Assembly (NCBI GenBank): GCA_030710605.1
Contig: CP092879.1
Location: forward strand, 45,880,626-45,944,625
Direction of reading: 5' to 3'
From: Cordylochernes scorpioides
Lineage: Eukaryota > Arthropoda > Arachnida > Pseudoscorpiones > Chernetidae
Length of the DNA: 64,000 nucleotides
The position numbers and the translations under genes were made by a program. This document shows positions 1-9,500 of this stretch, piece after piece. The notes below the pieces were generated by a model. The model worked only from the letters and a program-made list of their open reading frames with translations, was not told the origin of the DNA and searched no databases. Numbering within the stretch: the first letter of the stretch is position 1; each line of letters opens with the position of its first letter.

Positions 1-43
1 CAACTTCAACATGGACGTGTTGGCTCTCACCCTTGTCTTGTAC
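1..43 (-). CDS. COMMD9: COMMD9-like gene, exon 5 (partial, runs off the left edge)
   Basis: Reverse-strand exon whose 3' acceptor AG lies at 44-46 (read as cacag before the exon). It starts in phase 0 with GTACAAGACAAG and encodes VQDKGESQHVHVEV. This joins directly to exon 4, which ends with a complete GAG codon, so the reading frame is continuous across a 12.1-kb intron (44-12126). In the COMMD9 family this position is the second half of the C-terminal COMM domain, the module that makes COMMD proteins dimerise within the CCC/Commander complex. The remaining ~25-30 residues, including the leucine-rich end of the domain, must lie to the left of this window. Evidence is splice phase plus resemblance to the family as I remember it; no alignment was run. 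Confidence 0.7.
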
Positions 44-330
44 CTGTGACAAAACATCTTTAGGACATTCATCATTGTAAGCTAGTGACAAATCTAATGG
101 TTCATTTTTTATTTATGAAGTAAATCTGAGACAAAATCCACCATTTCTGATATAAATCAAGAAATACCAACTATGAACATTTTTCTAGTTATTAGTCCTT
201 TATTAGCTATAGGTAATCTCAGCCAAATACACCAAGAGTGTATTTGACTACACTTTCAGTTAGATAATTCTAGCCAGCTTGAGAATCCATGTTGTCTTGT
301 GTGAAAATTGGGTTTTTGACTTCAATAGAA

Positions 331-506
331 AGTATAAACACAAGGTAATAAGACCAAATCCAAATAAATAAATTGTATGTGATGTTTCGGTAATAGCGTT
401 GTTGCCATTCAGTACTTTTGTCTGAATGTGGTAACAAGGCTGTTACTGAAATGCCATACACTTTAATTTATTTGGATTTGGTCTTATTACCTTGTGTTTA
501 TATTTT
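331..506. repeat. Hairpin (fold-back) element
   Basis: Two arms (about 331-373 and 463-504) are near-perfect reverse complements, sharing the core ACCAAATCCAAATAAAT and its complement. The inner parts (374-412 and 424-462) also pair imperfectly, leaving a loop of about 10 bases, so the whole 175 bp can fold into one long hairpin. Related fragments occur at 1400-1455 and 16460-16590 (shared core of GTAACA, GTTG and ACCAT around a short loop). It lies in intron 4 of the COMMD9-like gene. It is probably a MITE-like element; I see no coding capacity. Confidence 0.7.
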
Positions 507-511
507 ATAAT

Positions 512-1835
512 CCAAATTGTGCCTTATCAATAGAAAGTATAGTAGAACTTTGTGAGCAGACACTCCAAAATTACATCACCAAAATTACCATTTTTAATCA
601 ATTAGCTCATCTGTGGTAAGAGGAGAAATCTCTCTATAGGACACTTTGGTTGTTGTTGTTTCTTATCCCCTTGTGTCAAGATTACACGAATTCCATGATC
701 TCATGGAATGGGGTGTAGGGGTGCAGCTTTCGTTGATCATGGCACCATAATCCAGGCACACTTTGGTGAAAGTCTGACTTTGCCTGTAGTTTGAGGCCGT
801 TCCTAACATGGAAGCAGATGCCTTTGCTGCCGACTCTAACATGAGTACAGATGTAGATCCTCCGTATCCCTGGAGTTGGACCCTTGCTGAGGTCTATCAA
901 CCAGGTCAGTTGAACTCAGGATTTTTAAAGAGTCTACTCCTCTTCTAAAAATGCTGCTGTTGGTCCGTGACTGCTTATTCGTCAGAGTTATTCTGCTTGT
1001 TTTGCAGCTGGCCTTCATATCTGAAGGTCGTTTCCCTATCTGCCACCTGGGGACGCGCCCTATAGCAGTCAGCTCTGCCAAGGGTGACACTTTGGTTCTG
1101 CAACTAGGTGTTTTACTTTAGAGAGAGGTAGTTCCTCTGTATATGTTGAGATAATGGAGCACAATTTGGATTATAGATTAGAAACATAAGATAATAAGAC
1201 TACATCCATATTAAAGAAATGTTCATGACATTATACCTGGAAGCCTGCTGACATGCTTAGTGGACCAATTAAAGGAACTCACTGGCTTAACGTTCGCTGA
1301 GATGGTACATCGAGCTCAATACAGAGATGGCTGGCGTCACATCGTGTTTGGGATGTAATACATACAGTGGGTTAAAACGTTCGAACGCAAATAAAATGAT
1401 TTATATATTATGATATTTCTGTAACAGCGTTGCTACCATCTTTAGACAAAAGTACTTTTTCTGATTAAATCTTAGTATAGGGGCAAGTCAATCAATCTCT
1501 AATTTTTCCCCTTCTTAGGCCACCAAAGTTACCTGATAGATGAAGCCAGAGTAGGGGAGAGATTGGTATAAAATGATGCAGAACCAAAAGTTGTTGTTTC
1601 TTATCCCCTTGTAAAAAGATTACACCTATTCCATGAGTTCATGCTCTTTGAGCTATTTTATGATAATCAGTGGACTCTCCCAGAGGTAGAACCAAAAGTA
1701 ACCACCTATGGACAAGCCAATAAGGCAAGTTAAAACTACCTAGGACATCCAACGACGGCAGATATACAAGACACAATGAGAAGATTATGAATAGAAAAAC
1801 AAAATTCAGAGAAACAGTAGAACCTTTCTCTCACC
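512..1835. other. Intron 4, left part: degraded repeat fragments
   Basis: No supported exon. Recognisable scraps are: a pogo-type MITE piece at about 600-645 and 1083-1135; a motif around 'cttatccccttgt..agattacac' at 655-700 and 1595-1660 that recurs at 15850-15890; a degenerate stretch at 755-930 resembling the family-A repeat of 5050-5220; and a piece of the hairpin family at 1400-1455. The open frames here run through these repeats and look accidental. Confidence 0.5.
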
Positions 1836-2008
1836 TCCACTCATGGACAAAACTTAAAAAAGTTTCATATTTTGATGTTTCTGGTCATCTATTTTATTAA
1901 AAGAGACAGAGGTAATTTTGTTCACATTTGGTTATCTCTTGAGTCTTAAATAAAGGATAGTGTATCAAATATCTTTCATAGTTATTGTCTGAATCCCAAT
2001 ATACATGC
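1836..2008 (+). mobile_element. Short TIR element, family B, copy 1 (3' end missing)
   Basis: Starts with CACTCATGGACAAAACTTAA, then a segment containing acaattttgtt, ttatctc, an AATAAA hexamer and 'attgtctgaatcc'. The same order of blocks occurs at 21734-21912, 26452-26592 (minus) and 27137-27318 (minus), and the 3' end alone at 23455-23530. Complete copies end with an inverted form of the start (AAGTTTTGT), so this is a Tc1/mariner-like MITE by terminus shape. This copy is cut off near the family-A repeat that follows. Confidence 0.6.
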
Positions 2009-2141
2009 TTCTTCTTTCTTATCTCCACACTGGGTGAAGTAAAATGCATCTGCCTTTGTCATTAAGACTGGGAGCACTACTCAGTGGCAGGCCGACTTAG
2101 CTCCAAAAGAAATGGCCGCCTCTGACATGAGGAATAGATGC
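2009..2141 (+). repeat. Dispersed repeat family A, left part (split by the BEL insertion)
   Basis: Matches 15785-15990 almost base for base (shared block with 'ggcaggccgacttagctcc' and 'aatggccgcctctgacatg') and, reversed, 26760-26850. The copy is interrupted at 2141 by the BEL/Pao element and resumes at 5050, which proves the repeat was here first. Confidence 0.8.
2137..2141. repeat. 5-bp target-site duplication, left copy
   Basis: GATGC directly before the left LTR, repeated at 5050-5054 directly after the right LTR. Five base pairs is the usual size for BEL/Pao integrases. Confidence 0.85.
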
Positions 2142-2483
2142 TGTTTGCGCCTAGTTATGTAAATCACTAGCTAGGCTGCATTGATTTATAATCATGTAAA
2201 TTCTTCTTTCTTTCTTTTAATTATGTAAATATGTGTGTATATAAAATGAGTGAAAGATGCAATAAAGTCAGTGTGTCAGCTAAACGCCGTGAGGCTGTGT
2301 GGCCATTCTCTTGTTGTTACATCGCATTTGGATAGGGAGAATCTCTCAGTAGTCAATCCGCAGGTCGAGGTGAAAACATACAGTCCAAATTAAGCTCTGC
2401 CGAAAGATAGTCAACATCTAAAACAAAGGTTAAGAAGCTACACGGATTTCCAAACTATTACTGTGAGGATCCAAGCTGCAACA
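2142..2483 (+). repeat. Left LTR of BEL/Pao element
   Basis: 342 bp, starts TGTTTGCGCC and ends GCTGCAACA. It contains a TATATAAAA box near 2239 and an AATAAA hexamer near 2262, the expected promoter and polyadenylation signals of an LTR. Confidence 0.92.
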
Positions 2484-2505
2484 TATGGTCCTTATCGAGC
2501 CGGAT
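2484..2505 (+). promoter_or_regulatory. Primer-binding site candidate
   Basis: TGGTCCTTATCGAGCC begins 2 bases after the left LTR. A TGG start at this place is the complement of a tRNA CCA end. I cannot say with certainty which tRNA it matches. Confidence 0.6.
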
Positions 2506-2557
2506 ATCAAGAGAAAGAGCGTGATTCTACTGAGAAAGAACCTTCAAAACTGAAAAT

Positions 2558-3172
2558 ATGCCTAAGGCAATCAAAGGCCTAAAGGTCAAGATCCGTTTCC
2601 AGATAAGACGAATGGATAAATACCTGGCATCCATAGATGAAGAAATAGCGGCAGGAGATCTCCATAATTTAAAGCTGATATATGAAGATATATCCGAAAT
2701 AAAAACGGAAACAAAGATCTTATTTGACGAGTTATTAGAACAGGAGGAAGTAGATGAAGAGAAGGAATTCGAAGGTTATGAAACAATTCAAGATAAAATG
2801 AAGAAATTGGAAATAAAGCTTAGGCGTGTATTAGAAGGAAACCAAAGTACAGCTGATACAAAGCAAGCAAAAGGCCTCGAAACAGTGATATTGCCCAAGT
2901 TCGAGTTGCCTCACTTCTATGGAGATGCGAACTCTTGGTTCAATTTCAAGGAGGTATTCGGAATGGCCATAGATCAAAATCAAGGGCTAAATGATCTACA
3001 AAAGCTGCAATATTTAGGCTCCGCAGTGAAGGGAGAAGCAGCCAGACTGATACGTGGGTTCCCAATATCATCAGAGAGCTACAGGCAAGCATGGGATACT
3101 CTAGTATCCAGATACGACAACCAAAGAGAGTTGGCTTATGCGCAACTGAACAAAATCTTCAAGATCAAGTAA
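2558..3172 (+). pseudogene. gag: BEL/Pao gag, N-terminal part, ended by an in-frame stop
   Basis: 204 codons starting at the first ATG after the primer site. Residues ~15-95 are charged and helical (coiled-coil-like). From residue ~112 the sequence (ILPKFELPHFYGDANSWF, then QKLQYLGSAVKGEAARLI) is the gag domain typical of BEL/Pao and A17-peptidase retroelements (DUF1759-like). The frame stops at TAA 3170-3172, and the next codon is ATG in the same frame, with the gag domain continuing. The stop is therefore most simply a point mutation in a single gag-pro reading frame rather than a true gene end. Read-through of the stop cannot be excluded. Confidence 0.85.
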
Positions 3173-4562
3173 ATGAAGAATCCATCAGCAAAGACCCTAA
3201 GGGAACTTCTGGATACATGTAACGAGTCTGTACGCAATCTAGGATCCCTCGGATTGCAAAGAAATGAGTTGGTGGACATAATATTGGTGCAGTTCTTGAG
3301 GAACAGAATCGATGAGGATATGAAACGACAGTGGGAGTTGACCCAGGATGAAAGATCATTTCCTTCCTATGAGGACTTCATTCTGTTTCTTGAAAGACAA
3401 GCTAGAAGTCTGCCACAGGGATCAAGGGAATTTCAAAGAAAGGAAAATGAGATTCAAAAGGACTATGCAAATGTACACATTGCGATTAATGCCAATGCTC
3501 AAATATGCATAGCATGCAAAGCAGGTCACAGAATCTACGGCTGTACTACATTTAGTGCAATGCCCATCGAACAAAAATGGGAATTTGTCAAGCAAAACAA
3601 GATGTGCTACAATTGTCTAAAAAAAGGTCATACAAGAAAAAATTGTTACCAAGGACCTTGCAAGAAGTGCTACAAAAGGCACCATACTTTGCTCCAAAAG
3701 CTTGATACAGAGGTGACTGATACTCAGAAGGGTGCAAAGCCACAGATCTCTAAACCTGTAAGTGAAATCAACAACACGAGTATTGAACAAGGAAGTGAGA
3801 CCATCAATCAAGTGCTCCTTGCGACTGCTCAAATAGTTGTGGAAGGTGAGGGCGGTACACAGCAGATCTGCCGAGCACTTTTAGATAGTGGATCACAGGT
3901 TAGTTTGATCACAAAAGAAATTTGTGAGAAACTTGGGCTCAAAGGAGAAACATCAGGATGCTCACTTAAGGGTATTGGAAATAATCCAGTCCAGGGATCA
4001 TCTACATCTGTTAACTTGACATTCAGGTCAATTTATAGATCCGAAAAATATGAAACAAATGCTCTAGTAATGGAGGTCTTAACAACCGAAATTCCAAACT
4101 TTAAATTGGCAGAACCGACCTGGATCATGCAGAGAGGGCTTGAGTTGGCAGACCCTCTGTTTCATATTTCGGCACCTATCGACATTATTCTAGGTGCAGA
4201 TATGTATGCATATCTGATGCAAGGAGAGAAAAAAATGCTGGGAAGGAACCAGCCTATAGCAGTGAATTCAAAGCTCGGTTGGATTCTGATGGGCAAGGTG
4301 GACAGCTCTCTCTCGTCGAACTATAAAGGTGGACCTTGTAGCCTTGCGGTTCAAACAACATCAGAATTAGATGGTCTGGTGGGAAATTTCAGGGAATTGG
4401 GGTCAGTACCGTCATTACAAGACCGGAAAACAAGGGAAGATTATGAGACTTATTACCAGAAAACCTATTCCAGAGGCTGCCAAGGAAGATACAGTGTGAA
4501 ACTGCTATTCAGGAAAGCTCATCAAAACAGCTCCATTCCTACCTCTAGATCTCCAATAATTC

Positions 4563-4685
4563 CACTGGGAGGAAGGTCTGGTGAAAGTGTCTTGCACAAA
4601 ACTAACTTGCACAGCCGGAGGAGTTTTCAGGAGACCAATCGCCAAGCTGGCCCCTCTTCCCTTTACGCCTCGAAATCTGAACTGA
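4563..4685 (+). pseudogene. Remnant of the C-terminal end of BEL/Pao pol (other frame)
   Basis: In a different frame from the gag-protease run, about 40 codons ending at TGA 4683-4685 include GVFRRPIAKLAPLP, which resembles the last residues of BEL/Pao integrase proteins. It follows directly on the reverse transcriptase stub, so the deletion junction lies near 4550-4565. The missing middle (most of reverse transcriptase, RNase H, integrase core) would be roughly 3 kb or more in a full element. Confidence 0.65.
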
Positions 4686-4690
4686 GGTTC

Positions 4691-4707
4691 AGCGGTGGGG
4701 GGGAGTA
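4691..4707 (+). other. Polypurine tract candidate
   Basis: AGCGGTGGGGGGGAGTA lies immediately before the right LTR, where plus-strand priming takes place. It is mostly purine with a run of seven G. Confidence 0.7.
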
Positions 4708-5049
4708 TGTTTGCGCCTAGTTATGTAAATCACTAGCTAGGCTGCATTGATTTATAATCATGTAAATTCTTCTTTCTTTCTTTTAATTATGTAAATATGT
4801 GTGTATATAAAATGAGTGAAAGATGCAATAAAGTTAGTGTGTCAGCTAAACGCCGTGAGGCTGTGTGGCCATTCTCTTGTTGTTACATCGCATTTGGATA
4901 GGGAGAATCTCTCAGTAGTCAATCCGCAGGTCGAGGTGAAAACATACAGTCCAAATTAAGCTCTGCCGAAAGATAGTCAACATCTAAAACAAAGGTTAAG
5001 AAGCTACACGGATTTCCAAACTATTACTGTGAGGATCCAAGCTGCAACA
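4708..5049 (+). repeat. Right LTR of BEL/Pao element
   Basis: 342 bp, same length and ends as the left LTR. One substitution was noticed by eye between the two. It is followed by the GATGC target duplication at 5050-5054. Confidence 0.92.
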
Positions 5050-5260
5050 GATGCCATGTGCAGCCGCTCCTAACATGGAGTACAAACGCTGCTCATCCTG
5101 TATACCTGGATCAGGAGCCCTTACAGGGAACTATCAGCTGGGCCAGCTGAACCCAGGTTTTTTTAGTGAGCTTGTTACTGCTCCCCTTCCTCCTTTTTCA
5201 TCCGGGCTTGGGACCAGCAAAAGCAGAGTTCATGCTAAAAGGTACAACTTCTTTAAATTT
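5050..5260 (+). repeat. Dispersed repeat family A, right part
   Basis: Continues the repeat interrupted at 2141: 'catgtgcag.cgctcctaacatggag' through 'gcttgggaccagcaaaagc' corresponds to 15990-16175 in the intact copy. The short open frame across it (5051-5266) has a counterpart in the other copy but no recognisable domain. Confidence 0.75.
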
Positions 5261-5334
5261 TGTTGATGAATGTAGTTTCAGAGACAAAGTGTTCTTTAGA
5301 GAGAGGGGGAGGAAAATTATTATTTGAGAGCAGC

Positions 5335-5935
5335 TAATTGGCAAAAAAAAGTTAATTTGGGCAATGAAAAACTGTCCTTGTAGAGAGGTGTCCTCTAGCA
5401 GGAGTGTCCACTCATGGAAGTGTGTTCTAGTGAATGTATCATTGGATTAGAAGGAAGGCATTGAAACAGAACTAGAGGAGAGAAAGGAAAATTATTAATA
5501 AGAATCCTATTTACACATTTATTTTCTTTTTTTTTTTTTGCTTATCCCTAGTACACGTTATACAGGCCACGATAATCATGGTGGGTAGAAATAGACAACT
5601 GTATTTACTGTAAGTGCACCACATGTCTACACATGTGAAAAGCAGTTCGACTTTGCACTTACAAATGTGCCAGAGCCCCGTTTGGTTACTTGCACTCGCT
5701 GGTGGGGTTGAACTTTTGCAAGAATCGGGGGCCATTGGAGCATTTTTTTTTTTTTATATATTGGGAAAAAAAAGTTAATTTGGGCAATGAAAAACTGTCC
5801 TTGTAGAGAGGTATCCTCTAGCAGGAGTGTCCTCTCATGGAGGTGTGTTCTAGTGAATGTTTCATTGGATTCTAAGGAAGGCACAAAAACAGAACTTGAG
5901 GAGAGAAGGAAAAATTATTAATAAGAATCCTATTG
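5335..5935. repeat. Direct repeat pair (MITE-derived) flanking a retroposon-like insert
   Basis: The block 5340-5515 (gttaatttgggcaatgaaa, ctgtccttgtagagaggt, ctagcaggagtgtcc) is repeated at 5766-5935 with few changes, about 426 bp apart. Both blocks are diverged pieces of the pogo-type MITE seen elsewhere in the window. Between them lies a poly(A)-tailed repeat in reverse orientation. This is best explained as a local duplication around, or caused by, the insertion. Confidence 0.7.
5521..5752 (-). mobile_element. Retroposon-like (SINE-like) repeat, copy 1
   Basis: Read on the minus strand it runs from 'gattcttgcaaaagttcaac' to 'ctagggataagc' followed by a run of A. A second copy with about 90% similarity by eye and the same A-run end is at 15178-15396. 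The A tail and lack of coding suggest a SINE or other LINE-mobilised RNA copy; I see no clear A and B boxes of a tRNA promoter. Confidence 0.55.
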
Positions 5936-6555
5936 ATGAGCTCTACTCATCCCCGGCATACACCATCAAATGTCTCAAGCTTTAGAAGCTTGATACCTTA
6001 ATATGATTGAGTGAGATAAGAGAGAAGAAGATTTATTTTCATTTAATCATAGTACCCCTGTTGATATATGATAGATAAAATGTTGTAATGTTAATTTATT
6101 GGATGTGCAATGGATTTGAAACAAAGCAATTGCTACAAAGAAAATATCAATATCTTAGGTTAAACCTGCTTTCTTTTTATCTCTATGTGGAAGACTACCC
6201 AATAGTTTGGGGGGGTGGGTAACTTTAGATCAAAGAATAAAAATTATAAACCATTGTTGCGAGGTGTGGATTGTTGAGCTAAAAGGAAATGAGAGAAAGA
6301 GCTCTGAAGGCTGTTGTAGAGATGACCTTGATAAGACAGCTATGTCATAAACTAGATGGGAACATTCTGTAGCAATCTACTCCTGTGATTATATTGAATG
6401 CTGCAAAAACCAAATTCATGGTCTTCAACTTTGGAAAAGAAGTTCTATAATGTCTAATATTGTAAAATAGATCATTCAAGACTTTCTTCATTGTCAGTAG
6501 AAAAGGAACTCTTCTAATCAGCGAAGATTTCTTTTCCTTCTTCAACACAGATTAT
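5936..6555. other. Intron 4: unique-looking sequence
   Basis: No exon, RNA gene or recognised repeat seen. The open frame at 6345-6548 on the minus strand shows no family resemblance. Confidence 0.4.
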
Positions 6556-9500
6556 ATCATTCATGACTTCTGTTGGATACAATCATCAATAATTATTCAA
6601 GACTTCTGTTGCATACAAACATCAATGATCATTCAAGTCTTCTGTTGCATACAAACATCAATGATCATTCAAGACTTCTGTTGCATACAAACATCAATGA
6701 TTATTCAATACTTCTGTTGCATACAATCATCAATGATCATTCAATACTTCTGTTGTTTACAAACATCAATGATCATTCAAGTCTTCTGTTGTTTACAAGC
6801 ATCAATGATCATTCAATACTTCTTTTGCATGCAAGCATCAATGATCATTCAAAACTTCTGTTGCATACAATCATCAATGATTATTCAAACTTCTGTTGTT
6901 TACAAACATCAATGATCATTCAAAACTTCTGTTGCATACAAGCATCAATGATCATTCAAGACTTCTGTTGCATACAAGCATCAATGATCATTCAAGACTT
7001 CTGTTGCATACAATCATCAATGATCATTCAAGTCTTCTGTTGTTTACAAGCATCAATGATCATTCAAGTCTTCTGTTGTTTACAAACATCAAAGATCATT
7101 CAAAACTTCTGTTGCATACAAGCATCAATGATCATTCAAGACTTCTGTTGCATACAAGCATCAATGATCATTCATGACTTCTGTTGCATACAAGCATCAA
7201 TGATCATTCAAGTCTTCTGTTGCAAACAAGCATCAATGATCATTCAATACTTCTGCTGCATACAAACATCAATGATCATTCAAGTCTTCTGTTGCATACA
7301 AGCATCAATGATCATTCAATACTTCTGTTGTATACAAACATCAATGATCATTCAAGACTTCTGTTGCATACAAACATCAATGATCATTCAAGACTTCTGT
7401 TGTATACAAACATCAATGATCATTCAAGACTTCTGTTGCATACAAGCATCAATAATTATTCAATACTTCCGTTGCATACAATCATCAATAATTATTCAAT
7501 ACTTCTGTTGCATACAAACATCAATGATCATTCAAGACTTCTGTTGCATACAAGCATCAATAATTATTCAATACTTCTGTTGCATACAAACATCAATGAT
7601 CATTCAATACTTCTGTTGCATACAAACATCAATGATAATTCAAGACTTCTGTTGCATACAAGCATCAATTATTATTCAAGTCTTCTGTTGCATACAATCA
7701 TCAATGGTCATTCAAGACTTCTGTTGCATACAAACATCAATGATCATTCAAGTCTTCTGTTGCATACAATCATCAATGGTCATTCAAGACTTCCGTTGCA
7801 TACAAACATCAATGATCCTTCAAGACTTCCGTTGCATACAAACATTAATGATCATTCAAGACTTCTGTTGAATACAAACATCAATGATCATTAAAGACTT
7901 CTGTTGCATACAAACATCAATGATCATTGAAGACTTCTGTTGCATACAAGCATCAATGATCATTCAAGACTTCTGTTGCATACAAGCATCAATGATCATT
8001 CAAGATTTCTGTTGAATACAAACATTAATGATCATTCAAGTCTTCTGTTGCATACAATCATCAATGGTCATTCAAGACTTCTGTTACATACTAACATCAA
8101 TGATCATTGAAGACTTCCGTTGCCTACAAACATCAATGATCATTCAAGACTTCCGTTGCATACAAACATCAATGATCATTCAAGACTTCTGTTGAATACA
8201 AACATCAATGATCATTGAAGACTTCTGTTGCATACAATCATCAATGATCATTGAAGACTTCTGTTGCATACAAGCATCAATGATTATTCAAGACTTCTGT
8301 TGCATACAAACATCAATGATCATTCAAGACTTCTGTTGCATACAATCATCAATGATCATTCAAGACTTCTGTTGCATATAAGCATCAATGATCATTCAAG
8401 ACTTCTGTTGCATACAAATACCAATGATCATTCAATACTTCTGTTGCATACAAGCATCAATTATCATTCAATACTTCTGTTGCATACAAACATCAATAAT
8501 CATTCAAAACTTCTGTTGCATACAAGCATCAATGATCATTCAATACTTCTTTTGCATACAAGCATCAATGATTATTCAAACTTCTGTTGTTTACAAACAT
8601 CAATGATCATTCAAGTCTTCTGTTGTTTACAAGCATCAATGATCATTCAAAACTTCTGTTGCATTCAAGCATCAATGATCATTCAAGTCTTCTGTTGCAT
8701 ACAAGCATCAATGATCATTCAAGATTTCTGTTGCATACAATCATCAATGATCATTCAAGTCTTCTGTTGCATACAAGCATCAATGATCATTCAAGTCTTC
8801 TGTTGTTTACAAGCATCAATGATCATTCAAAACTTCTGTTGCATTCAAGCATCAATGATCATTCAAGTCTTCTGTTGCATACAAGCATCAATGATCATTC
8901 AAGACTTCTGTTGCATACAAGCATCAATGATCATTCAAGACTTCTGTTGCATACAATCATCAATGATCATTCAAGTCTTCTGTTGCATACAAGCAACAAT
9001 GATCATTCATGACTTCTGTTGTTTACAAGTATCAATGATCATTCAATACTTCTGCTGCATACAAACATCAATGATAATTCAAGTCTTCTGTTGCATACAA
9101 GCATCAATGATCATTCAATACTTCTGTTGCATACAAGCATCATTGATCATTCAAGATTTCTGTTATATACAATCATCAATGATCATTCATGACTTCTGTT
9201 GCATACAAGCATCAATGATCATTCAATACTTCTGCTGCATACAAACATCAATGATAATTCAGACTTCTGTTGCATACAAGCATCAATAATTATTTCAAGT
9301 CTTCTGTTGCATACAATCATCAATGGTCATTCAAGACTTCTGTTGCATACATACATCAATGATCATTCAAGTCTTCTGTTGCATACAATCATCAATGGTC
9401 ATTCAAGACTTCCGTTGCATACAAACATCAATGATCATTCAAGACTTCCGTTGCATACAAACATCAATGATCATTCAAGACTTCTGTTGCATACAAGCAT

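Larger units (their letters stand above)
3173..4720 (+). pseudogene. gag-pro: BEL/Pao gag-protease continuation with truncated pol
   Basis: 515 codons in the same frame as the upstream gag piece. Seen in order: end of the gag domain; a Cys/His cluster at 115-124; a CCHC zinc knuckle CYNCLKKGHTRKNC at 145-158 with a further CKKC-H cluster at 163-170; and an aspartic protease domain with the active-site motif LLDSG at 236-240 and the family-typical KLGWILMG at 367-374. Next comes a stub of the reverse transcriptase start (about 420-455, TYSRGCQGRYSVKLLF). After residue ~458 the protein no longer resembles the family because a deletion joins it to a distant part of pol in another frame. The apparent C-terminus continues into the right LTR and is not native. 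Enzymes for reverse transcription and integration are absent, so this copy cannot move by itself. Confidence 0.88.
2142..5049 (+). mobile_element. BEL/Pao LTR retrotransposon, internally deleted, recent insertion
   Basis: Element of 2908 bp bounded by identical-length LTRs (2142-2483 and 4708-5049, TG...CA) and the target duplication GATGC. Inside are a primer-binding-site candidate, a gag-protease reading frame broken by one stop, a short remnant of the start of the reverse transcriptase, a short remnant of the C-terminal end of pol, and a G-rich polypurine tract. Full BEL/Pao elements are usually 5-8 kb, so most of reverse transcriptase, all of RNase H and nearly all of integrase are missing. 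I noticed only one LTR difference (C at about 2269 against T at the matching place near 4835), which points to a young insertion. It must have been mobilised by another copy. Confidence 0.92.

Noticed and set aside
682..1090. Minus-strand frames as further COMMD9 exons
   Set aside because: The sequence is related to dispersed family-A repeats, and exon 5 was found at 1-43 with the correct phase.
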